From Hydractinia symbiolongicarpus (Eukaryota; Cnidaria; Hydrozoa; Anthoathecata; Hydractiniidae), in NCBI RefSeq assembly GCF_029227915.1, contig NC_079887.1, positions 15,559,650 to 15,623,649 of the forward strand: 64,000 bases of DNA, in the 5' to 3' direction. Below, piece after piece: positions 45,485 through 57,167 of the stretch. Under the pieces are notes generated by a model. That model was given only the letters and a program-made list of their open reading frames with translations. It ran no database searches and had not been told where the DNA came from. How positions within the stretch are numbered: the first letter of the stretch is position 1; every line of letters begins with the position of its first letter. The position numbers were made by a program, and so were the translations under genes.

Positions 45485-45612
45485 TTTGCCCGATGATGGA
45501 AGGAGGATCTCCCCAAACGTCGCCTACTAAACTATCATGTTCAAGAAATGATAAACTTTCCACAGTAATATGAATACTGAACAGACAAACCGAAATAATA
45601 TCTTCAATAAGA
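45485..45612 (-). repeat. Penelope-like terminal repeat, inverted relative to the endonuclease
   Basis: The reverse complement matches 15640-15765 at most positions (for example TATTTCGGTTTGTCTGTTCA, TTGAACATGATAGTTTA and GGCGACGTTT.GGGAGATCC). It begins about 130 bp after the endonuclease stop but points the other way. Confidence 0.85.
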
Positions 45613-46059
45613 CAATATGCATTGGTGAAACATAAAGCTTCGCTCTGTGTTTGTGGAGTTGCCTGTTTAAGCATTTCCATTAGTTGTTGAATCATTACTG
45701 ACACTGTGTCTATGATAATTTTATGGGAATCGAATGTATTTAACAAAAAATGTTAACGAACTACAAAACAAGATGTTCCCTTTTGGAATGTTATACTCCT
45801 GACACAAAAAACTTTTTTTATGAGCGTAATAATGATGTCTAACTAATGAATATGTACCAGTTAAACTTGTCGTTATTTGAAATACTTGATAAAAAGTTTT
45901 TCAAATGAAAAGTCCAAAAATAAAACATTTCGGAGTAACATTGTTAAATTTGAAGACTAAATCAGTCATGTATAATATAAAACATTTTGTGACCATTTTA
46001 AAATAAATTCCCTAAACTATGCTTTAAAGTAAAGTTTAAATTTAAACAACAATTTCTCT

Positions 46060-46990
46060 GGAAACAGTGTACACTCGTTAAATTCCTTCATATAGCCAAG
46101 GTGATGCTCATGTCATTAACATAACCAAAGCAAAATGATATAGCAATTATTCCAGCGTAAAAGGTGAAATAAAAAACGCAAAGGTTAGATTTATAACATT
46201 TTTGATCATTTTTCTGAAATTAAAAGCACGTAAAAGAAAAGGAAATGCTAGAAATATATGATAAATCATCTTGCAAGAAAACAGTATTTAAATGTAACTT
46301 AAATCTATGTATCTTTAACTTAATGTTGCAAGAATAGCAGAAGTTAAATAAACTAATAAAATCAACGAAATCATGGGCAAGTGCCTACAAGTTATCCAAT
46401 CCTGTAAAAACGATAAATTTGTTCCCTAAACTTTCTAATTTTAAAATTCAATGTTAGTTCGCTCTATTGCTTCTTGGTAATCTCGTTGATCAGATAAAAT
46501 TTTAGATAAAGCATTGCAACCTTTATCATGATGCTCTCCTCTAGACGACTAGTTAATTACTTTCCACTACCTTGTAAGCAATCATCGAAACCGGCTTTCT
46601 CAGGACAGTATGGAAACATAACACAATGTATCTCTACTTTGACTTTATAAACATATGTTATGCTAAAATATATTCACTCGTTACTTACCGCTTTAACACT
46701 TAATTTTAAGTTATCCATAACAGTGAACGTCATCATTCTTTTGTTTTTTCTAGATTGAGTAAAAAACCAAAGAACTACGCAGGTAAAAGACCAGTGCAAG
46801 CTGTAGCAAGCTCAGTTCAGAACAATGACATATGCGAACACCTAAAGTCATGCAAAATAGAAACTGATTGTTTTACGTATGATATAGGTTGTCCTTGTTC
46901 GATAGCGTTGTGTACCTGCTTGCGAGTATTCGGTTGATCATACCATATAGTCTAACTATAATAGCATCTTTGTGTTGCTTTTAAAAACAT
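46060..46990. repeat. Inverted duplication, arm 2
   Basis: Homologous to the reverse complement of 42500-43580, including the last exon and 3' UTR of the Cys-rich gene. Divergence is moderate, with many single-base differences and indels. Confidence 0.75.
46754..46937 (+). CDS. Cys-rich secreted-type protein, last exon, copy 2
   Basis: An acceptor (TTTTTTCTAG) leads into 184 nt: one leading base then 60 codons and a TGA at 46935-46937. The frame gives SKKPKNYAGKRPVQAVASS, then a seven-Cys block with CPC and CTC pairs, ending LRVFG. It is shorter at the C-terminus than copy 1. Read from the acceptor in the phase used by copy 1, the third codon would be a stop, so either the intron phase changed, an indel occurred near the exon start, or this copy is a pseudogene. 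The first exon was not found. Confidence 0.5.
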
Positions 46991-47708
46991 TTTGCGTGTA
47001 AATCTATTTTGTAAATCAATAAATTTTTCTAAAAGATTAACCCCTACATATTCGAATTTTATTTGCAGGCACTGATAACCCCTACTTCTACCTATCTGAA
47101 AAAGTGTGTATATTTGAAACTCTGTTTGTTCATTGTCGAAATATTTTCTGTTGTATAGATTATGTTATATAAAGCTAAGATTATTTAAGTATTCTTTTCA
47201 AAAATTTTAAGGTTATATTTTGGCCATAACATGGAATTATTAAGTAATTTTAGCCATTCAAATCGTTGATATGCATTTTTGTTAATCTAACGTTTTTAGA
47301 TAACCGTTTTATCCTGTTTTGAGGCTTGGAATTATATGGTTCATAACATCACTAATAATTTTTCCCAAATGTTATCTGCTGAGCAAAAGGGTTAATCTTG
47401 AATGGCTGCTCGCACGTGCCATACAGCCCAGCTGCGTCACAAGCAATTTCAACAAACTGGTTTTGCTCAGATCTGGTAGTAAGACCAAAACACTGCCCTT
47501 TGAAAAGAAAGTCGGAGTCTAAAAGCGCTTTGTTGTGACATTTCGGCCCTACAAAATCAATAATTCATTTAAAAAATCTCTCCGCAAATTTTGCCAATTA
47601 GCGTGCGCCAAATGCATTTGCTACACATCTAATGCTCGCAATCCGATCTTACGTTAAACTAAAATCAACTAAAGTCAACAGGCCCAGGGGTCCAGGGAGG
47701 CGAAGGAC

Positions 47709-47762
47709 GCCAAGATGCAAATTTCTGGACGCCAAAAACAAGTATAGGTCTTTTTTCTATTA
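47709..47762 (+). repeat. 54-bp direct repeat, copy 1
   Basis: CCAAGATGCAAATTTCTGGA followed by CGCCAAAAACAAGTATAGGT and CTTTTTTCTAT recurs at 48796-48845 with one small indel, about 1.09 kb away in the same orientation. The flanks differ. Confidence 0.8.
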
Positions 47763-47883
47763 AATAAGCCTGAAGTGAGCATCTAGTTCTTTTTTGTTGA
47801 GTTATAGTCAATTGGAGTAAGAATAAAAGTTGTGTCAAAATTGAGCTTTTTGACAAACGGACCGCACTACGAGGGTTAACCGA

Positions 47884-47919
47884 CTGGTGCCCTGGTGGTA
47901 GAGTGTTCGCCTCGCATTG
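47884..47919 (+). other. tRNA 5'-half-like sequence
   Basis: TGGTGCCCTGGTGGTAGAGT followed by GTTCGCCTCGCATTG resembles the acceptor strand, D arm with A box and anticodon loop of a tRNA, then runs into A/T-rich DNA. It may be the head of a truncated tRNA-derived SINE. There is no T arm, so it is not a functional tRNA. Confidence 0.35.
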
Positions 47920-48795
47920 ATTTTAAATAAAAATATAGATTTTTGATAGACTTTTACCTTCTTACAACTACTTTTTTACAGTAGAGGAGAATAAATGACA
48001 CGAATAAACGCTCAACATTTACTATAATGAAGAGTTCTATTTTGTACATCTCGTGTTATCACACTTTTTACGGAAATAGATAATTTACATGCACCTTAGA
48101 ATCAGTTTTCGTTTATAATGTAAGGTTAGGGACACGGTTTTTAATGTGAAAGCTTTAAGAAGGTTAAAAAAGTATAACGGCATTTATTTCCCACAAGAAA
48201 ATGTGAAAAAAATGCCGGACAAAGAATTTTGAGCTCGAAACCTAAAAGCTTTTTATATATATATTCGAATTTGGAAAGTCCAATTCATTCGAGAATTTAA
48301 AATGACGTACCTAGCAACCTTTCTTTGGTGAACGAATTAATCAATCTGATGATGAAAGCCCACCCACTCGTGGAGCAAATCAAGATTTGGTGAAGCCAAG
48401 ACGTAAAAGTGGTTATTTCAACAACATTATTAAAGATATAAGCGTTGAAGATTGTTTTGGTTTGAGAGGAATGTTTTGGATGGAACTCACTGATTTTTAA
48501 AACATTTTGGCTAAAATCTCCGACATGATCGCACCAAAAGAGAAATTTGGTGAGCTTGAACTTATTTAAAGTAATGAAGGACAAACACTAACTCTAAGTT
48601 TCTTAGCTACTAATGAACTCTTGCACTCATAAATTTCCAATTAAGGATATAACTAAATGCCGTATTTTGTTAAAGGTTGTTGCAAGACAATCGTTGAAAA
48701 AATGACCTTTGATTTTCTTAATATTTCGTCGTCAAATGCCGGGTGGCTCGGGTTATCAAAAGAAAGATTAAAGACAAATAAAATTATTCACACGC

Positions 48796-48845
48796 CAAGA
48801 TGCAAATTTCTGGACGCCAAAAAAAGTATAGGTCTTTTTTCTATA
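48796..48845 (+). repeat. 54-bp direct repeat, copy 2
   Basis: Second copy of the 47709-47762 repeat. Confidence 0.8.
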
Positions 48846-51009
48846 ATATAATTTCTTTCTATAATTTTTATAGTATTTTTTGAGTAATAAGCCGGCCTGT
48901 CCAGATTATGTTGCCCTGATTATGTATTTTCTGCCCTGTTCTTAACTGGAGCAAGCTGCTGTACTTAATCAGACCAATGTTCATTATCCTGGCAGAACAA
49001 CTTCACGTGGCAGCTATCAATCCAAAAAATATTTTTCAATTCAAGATTTCTATTGTTTAAGTTTTTTGTCTCTTCAAACAATCAAATGTAACAACCTTTG
49101 GAAAATCTCCATCCTTTGTGGTTATCGAAAAATAATGGAAAAAGAAAGTGATAAAAGCAATTCAAATGCATTAACACCCACGGAAAAGCAATAATTGGTT
49201 TGATAAGCAGGTTTATGTTGATAAAAAGTTTGTAAGAAAACAAACTTCAGCAAACTCCATCAAACTAAATTTTTTCCTTCTTTCTATTTTGCGAGGTTGA
49301 TAAATTTTAATAAAAAATTGGTGTACCTGCCCGCCTGAAGGCAAAATTTGTCTTCAACCACTGTTCTTTAAATTTATCTGCTTTCTATAAACTTTTATAT
49401 AAATTTGGATCACTGAAAAATTAAAAACGTTATGGAAACTTAAATTGTTCTGAGAGTAGAAAATGCCTAAAATTTGTTTCTACTACAAAACTCCACAACA
49501 CATGCTTAACCGATGGAAAAATATGTAATTCGAGAACAAAAAGTATCACTGAGTAGCCATTAAGGTCTAAATTTTTTTCTGTCATCGTCAGCTTTCACAT
49601 TCTTCTGCAAAACCTAAAGCATCATTTTTGAACGCGTGAAATTTACTTAGTTAAATTTTGCCCGAGTCATTCGGAATTGATAATAAATTCGTTAAACAAA
49701 TCAATCAAATTCGAATCATGCTGGCAGATACAGATTCGCTAATTTGAAACGACATTCGCAGAGTTACGTGCCGGCATGTTTTGATCGCGACAATTTTTTG
49801 CTTTTAGAGATATCGTTTAAAACGACAGAATGTCTTCTTACTTCTTAATGGCAGCATGATGGAATCAAGACGAACTTTGAAAGCAATGATTATTAGAAGA
49901 TATAATAAACAACGCCTCCATTCCTTATTTGTTTTCTCATATTCACCGGAAACATAATAAATATATATAAATCATTTCTTCTAGAATGAATAGTTCTTAA
50001 AACTTTGTGGCTAGGGACGGTTTCATATAAAATAAAGTAAATGCTAACAAGATGTGATTTGTTAATTCTTGGGCTGGCGGGAGGAAAATATTAGGTCGTA
50101 TTTCGATTTTTATTTTTAAAATTCCAATTCTATTTCTGCGCTTCGCAACTTTTGCAATTGAAGATTTTTAAGTTATAAGATCTTCGTTGATCTACTATTG
50201 GATAATCGAGCCCAATCTTGTACAAGTTAAAAGCCATAACCCCCGCCCTCTCCACTACCTCTGATTAAAGCGATAAAATCTGCAGTTTGAAAATTGTCAA
50301 CCATGTTTGCAAATATTTTTCCAATAACGCTGTAATCCATATGGTTTTATATTTTCTCCATTATCTCTTATTTTTTAAGCGAGTGATACGCGATTGGTTT
50401 TTACGATTTGGAGTGTTACCATTAAGTCGAGTTTAATTTAATGAATTCGACAGCTCTCAACGTGCATCACATTTCTTCATTCAACTTTACGCATGGTGGG
50501 ATTGGTTGGAGCTGCTTTGACACAATTTTTGATTGGCTGACCTTTCATTTGACAAATCAAAGTAGCGGAAATGGTGGAAATAAAAGAAATTGTGGCGACA
50601 TATTAGCAAAGTGGGCTTGTAATTTTTAATTAAATTCAACGTAAGCATTAAAATTTCTAAACCATTTTATAGAGTACAGTGTATGAAATTTTTGTTGATT
50701 ATATAGGAAAGTAGTATCCCGTACCCGTCCAGGTCTGAATAAATAAATAACTAGCGCAGGCCTGAACAAAGCTGCAAATTCTCATTGATCAATTGATGGT
50801 GTCACAATTCAGTTATCACTTTTATTATACGCTTTCAATAACCTAAAATATTGTAACAACTATATATATATACAAAAAACAAAATGCAAATCAAACATCT
50901 GATTTCCAAGTCAGATTTTAAACTTTGAATAAACCGAACAGATATTAACGAAGTCAAATGTGTAAAAAAAAACTTTAAAAAAACAAATACAACTATGAAT
51001 TGTCCCACT

Positions 51010-51450
51010 GGACATTCAACCCAATTTGGTCTGAGTGTTTTTAAACATATTATGATCCGTTTATAACTTTTGATAGGCTGTTCAAAAATGAAATCAAACT
51101 CGGCACATTGATACAACGTCATCAAAGAAAACAAATGACAGTAATATATTTAAGCTTATGTCAGCAGTTTTTTGTGACGTCAAGACTTTGAATTGGTCCA
51201 AAATATCACTACCTGTTTAACATTCATTCTAGACTTTTTATATTCTGCCTAAAGTTTGTGGCGGCCAACTAAAAGTCATTCAAGTTATTCATTTTCCATT
51301 TTTCACATAATTCGCATGAACAAAAGACAAATATTTTCTGAATATCCATATTCGTATTAGGCACTTGTACAAAATTTACAGAATGATGATATAAATTTGT
51401 ATTGTGAGTGTCAAGTTCTGAGTTATAATATTTTCCGGATTATAAGGCTT
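51010..51450 (+). repeat. Interspersed repeat family, copy 2
   Basis: Matches 8990-9400 in order and, at its left end (TTTGGTCTGAGTGTTTTTAA), also 61535-61555. Its right side is interrupted by the TTAA-flanked element. Confidence 0.6.
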
Positions 51451-51453
51451 TAA

Positions 51454-52676
51454 AGGCGCGTAATCACCCTTATCGAAAAAAATTAACATATCCATTTTTT
51501 ATATTTATTTCAAAGTTCAGACGGAGTTATGACTTTCCTAAAAATTTGAGGATATAAAACCTACTAGAAATGGAAATAATGGTACTTCAATATGTTGAAT
51601 TTATTGGGGTTTATTTCTAGCAGCCATATTTAACGATCTTGTTGATCTCTTATTCTTGTCTAATAAGCGGGCCGTCGCAATATGTTCGTGTGAAACCATA
51701 GGTAAACAAATGACCTTATCTTTAAATGAGCACTGAGATGAAGTTCGATAAAATCGCCATTATGGTTGGGCTCCGTTCACGCTGTTCTTTTTGGCTTGTT
51801 TTTCATTGTAAAACATGGCATCAAAAAGTGGAAAGAAATTTTGGTTCTGTTTAAAAAAGAGGCCGAGCGTAAAAACATCCGTATCACTTTCTCCACTTAG
51901 ATTTAATTTTCTTCTATTCTATTCGCCATTGTTTTTGGAGACCAGACAAAACAAAACAGAAAGAAGAAATCACAGCATTGCCTCGTGGCTATTAATTATG
52001 ATAATTAATGCTTATCACGCTCTTTCTTTTTTTATTAGCTGACCGGGATTATTGCATATTATAGGCAAACAAACCCAACGGGGGAGAATGCTTATTGTGA
52101 TAGTTGAAGATAGTTGAAGCACTATGGATTTGGTACTGTCTCCGTAAGGAAACGAATAACTGTTTAAACAAAGGAAAATAATCAAAAATTAAGACAGCTA
52201 GCGAGCCGAAGCTGTCTTCAGAAACAACAAAAAGAAGTGGTCAGTGTTGCAAAGAAGTCTGATTTCAGTAAGTAAAAACGTTTAAATAATAAAGAATAAC
52301 ACAAAAACTTCGATTGATTTATCTGATTTATCATGTTCGGAAATTTGTTGATACATTTGTAAAAGCATTACGATGGAAACACAGCTACGGATACTCTCCC
52401 TCCTTCATTATTTTTTCTGTAATGACATGAACCCAGCAACCATGTGATCGATTTTGCCGTGCGTTTATTATCGCATGATTCGTGCAATGAAATGCAATGG
52501 CGGTTCTGTAGGCGAAGAGAAATTGGGGTGATTTTGTTATTTCTATTAAACATTTGAACATGTTCTGGTTGTCAGTTTTCAACAAAATTTCTGGTTAATG
52601 TTTTCTCATGTATATCTTTCAATTTTTACAATAAAATAGGCACCCCAAAAAAAGTTGCCAGGGTGATTACGCGCCT
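51454..52676. mobile_element. TTAA-target DNA element (1223 bp)
   Basis: The inverted termini AGGCGCGTAATCACCCT (17 bp, perfect) are flanked by TTAA on both sides (51450-51453 and 52677-52680). TTAA duplications are typical of piggyBac and Kolobok elements. No transposase was recognised; an open frame at 51815-52042 starting MASKSGKKFWFCLKKR is basic but unassigned. Probably non-autonomous. Confidence 0.75.
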
Positions 52677-53793
52677 TTAAGCAGTATTAATCTAATTTCA
52701 TTGCTAGACATTAATTATTGGCTTAAAATATTTATACATTATAATGTTTGTTTTTCTCTGGTCTCAATTTGACAGGCTTAAATGATTTGCAGGCGCCCAC
52801 TATAAACGATTTGTTATATACTTTTGTATTTCCCACTATAAGATAACATGATACATCATTTCATTCTGTTTATTGCAATGTTTCATTCTATCCCCCAGCA
52901 GATAAATTGCTATGCAAATGGTGTATTTTTATATGCTATTTTATACTGCTTTTACTCTTTATACACAGTTAGTGATGTAAAGCTTTAACCCATTCATTTC
53001 GACGAAACGTTCCTGAAAATAAAATTTTGTGACCGACTACTGATGAACTTCTCTACCAACGAAAGTGTATGTTAATTAAATCACACATACGCAGTTGTGT
53101 GATATGTTGGTTTACCCTTTCGTCGGGGCGAGGAAAATGTTATCACAGTGAATTTGAGTTATTGTTATTGCTCATTTCACTGGATAAAAAATTCTCTACT
53201 ATTTTCTCGCGTATAAAAAAAGCTGATGTTGTGCTTTCTTGATATAATGTTAAAAATGACAATAATCAAGCTCCACCCACGTGATCTAATATAGGAGCAT
53301 TATCGGCCCAAACCTTTTGGCCCAAAAAATTAGTTGTCGTAATTCGCCTTTCTTCTCCTCTTTAACCACCACTCTGCGCTTTTAAAGTGAAACGTTTACT
53401 CCAAGTACGGGCAACAGGAATATTGTTGACTTTATAGCATCTGTTGCACGTGCCAACTAGCATATCTCAATTTATGGAAATTTTTATCTCAGATCTAATC
53501 TACTTCTTTTATTTACAAAACCGCATTCAATGGCGCGCTTCTTAGCTTCAAAGCACTTACAGTGAATATCTGTTAATTTAAAGACAATCAGATAAGAGTG
53601 GTCCGGTGATTTCCTTGCTTTGAATTAAAAGCTGTCTTTCTAAAGGCTTTTAATAAAGCCAATAAATGTCGCCCCCATAAAATGTTGGATTGTTTACTAA
53701 ACATTTTATTTACTGCTGCATCATTAGTCCTTTTTTTCTAATTAATTTTACAATCAAAAAAGAAATACAAATTAAGTAGATGTAGATGTGATT

Positions 53794-54003
53794 ATGCCTA
53801 CAATCAAAACGCTTCTTCTGAGCTTCTGCGCCGTCAATCTATCGTCAAACTCCACTTTCGACCTACTCCCCGTCTTAAAAAGGGAAATTTCTGAGAATCT
53901 GTTAACATTAATAAGAAATTACACACGCGTCAAAAGATCTTTTCTTAAATCCAAAGACATCATCCAGAAGTTAAATAGAAAGGGAAAAGCTAATGCTAGT
54001 TGA
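53794..54003 (+). CDS. Small ORF with possible signal peptide
   Basis: A 69-residue frame starting MPTIKTLLLSFCAVNLSSNS has a hydrophobic N-terminus like a signal peptide, followed by a basic Lys/Arg/Asn-rich remainder with KR sites. No splice or homology support. It lies in the segment missing from copy B. It may be chance. Confidence 0.2.
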   Translation: MPTIKTLLLSFCAVNLSSNSTFDLLPVLKREISENLLTLIRNYTRVKRSFLKSKDIIQKLNRKGKANAS

Positions 54004-54117
54004 TAATCTGTGTATAGCAAAGAGAAATATGTTTCGGATTAATAAATGACGCAAAACATGTGCTACCAGGCACATGCTTGAAGACTATCCTACCCTCATA
54101 TGTCTCGACCTGCATTT

Positions 54118-54570
54118 TCACGACAAAGACGATTTTTTGCGCATTGCTCTATAAAGGCTTAATTTCGGTGAAATTTGAGAGAGATATTTTGGTGTCTTTA
54201 CTCTTCTAGTAAAGAAATACCCCACCTCCACCTTTGTGAATATTACAGCTGAAGTTGTACACACAACCTTCAATCTGAACTTAATGCCTGGCGTAATATT
54301 TCCCATGATGACACCTGTAAGCGGTAGGCTCGAGTTGTTGTTGAACCTCCATGTTTTGACACGATTCCCATCTTCCAACAGCTGTGTGTCGTTTTCTTTG
54401 AATATGTACTGTGTATGCACGACACCCTCAGGTTCCGTAGAGCGCGCTTTTTCTCGAAGATACATGTGCTCGATGTCTTCGATTTCGCTGTATTCGTCTT
54501 GTATATTCTCAGCGTCGTAGTAGTTCTCTCGATCTTCTTGCTTTATCTCGTCGTGCATTGTTGTTGACAT
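54118..54570 (-). CDS. Unrecognised ORF (150 aa), acidic N-terminus and basic C-terminus
   Basis: Start taken at the ATG at 54570 (MSTTMHDEIKQEDRENYY). The first 50 residues are strongly acidic (DAENIQDEYSEIEDIEHMY), the middle reads TGVIMGNITPGIKF and the tail is basic. The frame is open about 60 bases further upstream and overlaps the next ORF out of frame. The DNA is noticeably richer in G and C than its neighbours. It sits in the roughly 1-kb segment absent from copy B of the old duplication, which suggests insertion. No family recognised; a remnant of a mobile or viral element is possible but unsupported. Confidence 0.4.
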   Translation of the reverse strand: MSTTMHDEIKQEDRENYYDAENIQDEYSEIEDIEHMYLREKARSTEPEGVVHTQYIFKENDTQLLEDGNRVKTWRFNNNSSLPLTGVIMGNITPGIKFRLKVVCTTSAVIFTKVEVGYFFTRRVKTPKYLSQISPKLSLYRAMRKKSSLS

Positions 54571-54715
54571 TTTTCTTTGCTCTGTTGTAATAAAGAGTAA
54601 CAGTGTCTTGCACACCCCCCAGTCGATCGACAAGAGCGTTACATGTACGTGCTATTGGCGCGGATACTGCGCTGTATAATGTGATCATGGCATTTATAAA
54701 CCAGCTTATCTCCAT
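54509..54715 (-). CDS. Unrecognised small ORF (68 aa) overlapping its neighbour
   Basis: Starts MEISWFINAMITLYSAVSAP with an amphipathic or hydrophobic N-terminus, and ends in a basic stretch rich in Arg. It overlaps the 150-residue ORF by 62 bp in another frame. A run of six G/C near 54615-54620 could have shifted one original frame into two; alternatively the overlap is genuine compact coding. Not recognised. Confidence 0.3.
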   Translation of the reverse strand: MEISWFINAMITLYSAVSAPIARTCNALVDRLGGVQDTVTLYYNRAKKNVNNNARRDKARRSRELLRR

Positions 54716-55434
54716 TTATTTTATACACATTTTTTTCTTTAAGATTTTTTTCAAAGTGGACAAAACTTTTGTCATCGGATTTGAGACCTTTTTGTGATGC
54801 ATGAATTTTTTAGGACTGTTTGCAAATTGTCATGAATTTCCGTTTTTTAAAGGTACTGCGGAGCGGGTCGGAAGCAGAGATTTTCGACCGTGAAAAAAAA
54901 AAATGTGGACATAATCACATCTATATCTTCTAGTTTCACAAAAGGTCTTTTAAAATGCCATGGCACGGAAAGAGTTCATACCTAAACAAACACGCAAGAA
55001 AAAAATATAATTACAAGGAAACCCGACTAACAATTCAAATATATAGATGTATTTTTCAAGTGAAATAAAAAAACCACAAAATTATCATAAAAAGCAATCT
55101 CTAAGTTAAGTAGGGATTAAAAGAATGTAATTTAAAGTACGTTAATTAATTTAGTAAAGAAATATAAGATGTTTATTTTTAGTTACTTTATTCTGTATGG
55201 TACAATTGGTTTCGAAACTATGGCATTTCGTGTCATACTGTTATATTCCTGTCTCGTATTGTGCCTTCGGCTTCATTTGTTATCGAATTTACAACCCATC
55301 CTCCACAGGAACAAAAATAATGGAAGATAAATTATATATAGTTTTATGTTGTTTATATGTAACTTGCTGACGTGGTATGAGTTAGTTTTTCGTCATAGCA
55401 AATATAATAGTTTGTTAAAAGAAAGACTTCGTAA

Positions 55435-57150
55435 AATTTATAAATACAGAAAGCTTAGTTGTATTAGAGTTTAGTTCTGTCTCTACGGAATTGCTTTATC
55501 CACTATTGTGTACCTAATCTTTTTCCATTTTTATTAAGATACAACTTCCTGGTTATTAAAATAGAGTTCGTAAAGACTTTAAATTTAATTTCTTTACTTG
55601 CAGAACCATATCCTTTGATTTAGAATTCAGCATTTCTACTAATTTCATTAGACTGGATTTTGTTTGAGAACTGATATGTTAAACTTTGCTACGACGTATC
55701 TTTATTTGTTTAACGTGGTAATAACAAACATTTCAACCTACAATCTTAGTTAAAGATCCCCCAAACTAGTTTTTTGATAAGAACTTAATTAGAATACACA
55801 AAAAATTATAATTTTACAGAAGGGAATGAATGAATTGATCAAATTCCGTTGCCATGTTATGATTAACTTGAATTTAACTCTCATGTAATGGAATCAAAGT
55901 CGTGGTCTTATGATCAAGAAGTGGTGGGACTACACGTAATTGATCCTCTAATCTGTTTTTTCATTGTGTCTTTAGTATTTAGTAAGTATATTTTGAAAGT
56001 GAAGGAGTACATAAGTTATATTTTAAGATAAATACAAAACACACATACTGACCCAGCAGTTGGATGCAACTAAAAAAAATAATGATAAACAAAATAAATA
56101 CCGTAAAACACACAAATTGTAAACACATGGTGCTAAAACTGCAAGTATGTTTCGCACCTGTTACTTTCTAACAGTTAGTTGCGGAAGGTCTTCCCTACCA
56201 AACTTAATAAATGTTTTTGTTTTTGTACTCGCCAGCAAGGGCATTGTCAATAACAAGTACTGATTAAAATTGTAAATCCCACTAAATAATTCAAGAAATT
56301 CCAATACCATTTTAGAAAATGCGCCATAACAGAAAACTTAAACTGACTGCTAGTGCTCTAAATAAAAGTGATTTTTGCAAGAAGCCTTAAAATGTTAAAG
56401 CATCAAGCTGGCTGTTACTGTGATCAGCATATATGTAATTTTCAACCACATGACCGAGCGAATTATTTAACAGCATTTTTTAGTAAAGTAAGGGTTAGAA
56501 ATAAAATTCTTTGTCTTTTATGAAGGCAGGTTTTGGGAATAAAATGTGTAAATGAGTTAAGTCAAACAGCGGTTCCTTAACCACTGAACCTTTTCTTGGC
56601 CGACATTTTTATCTTAAAATTGGTAATAGATTATAATCTTTATCGTTACTAGTAGAAATGTCACGACATTTCCTCTTTTTCAAGCTGCCTCCTACTTCCT
56701 TTCTACACATAGATAAAACAAATTCATCTTTTTTGCGATTAAATCAAGCTGTACGTTAGAGTGACTGTCCATTCAACCAACTTTTGATTGCTAATTCAAA
56801 TTGAAGAATCATCGCGTGAACTCAGCACATTCCAATTACATACTTACAACCCTTTCAAGTACTCATTTCATTCAATTATAGATTAGCAATTCTTATACCT
56901 TTTTTTATGATGCATTCATTTTTAGCAATACCGTGGCAAAGATTTTATCAGTGCCATTGCTTGATAATATTTTGTTATTGTCGCCCTCAGATAAAAGGTA
57001 TTTTTGATTATTATATGAAAAATGTATAAATTGACGATTGAAAGTAAACAAAAATTAATTCATACTAAGCAGTACACACGATAGCACTAGAGTAACAGAT
57101 ATAATTTAACAATATATCCACTTTCATCTGGATTAAAGCAAACGCGAGGC
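55435..57150. other. No gene seen
   Basis: AT-rich DNA without recognised coding or repeat features apart from the tail of the old duplication. Confidence 0.5.
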
Positions 57151-57167
57151 AGTACGATGGTACGATT

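Larger units (their letters stand above)
46995..51000. other. Gene-poor region
   Basis: No convincing gene. Contains a direct repeat pair (47709-47762 and 48796-48845) and a tRNA-like 5' half near 47884-47919. Open frames at 47319-47522, 48297-48584 and 50441-50629 have no recognisable features. Confidence 0.5.
53040..55430. repeat. Old direct duplication, copy A
   Basis: Blocks at 53040-53640 and 55075-55430 match 59865-60275 and 60700-61080 in order and orientation: for example CTTCTCTA..ACGAAAGTGTATGT, TCAATTTATGGAA, TTTCGAAACTAT and TAACTTGCTGACGT.GTATGAG. Between the two blocks this copy has about 1.4 kb against about 0.4 kb in copy B. Confidence 0.75.

Noticed and set aside
53040-53080. 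CTGATGA...GAAA, possible hammerhead ribozyme core
   Set aside because: The bases between the two motifs cannot form stem II, and the paralogous site near 59870 lacks CTGATGA.
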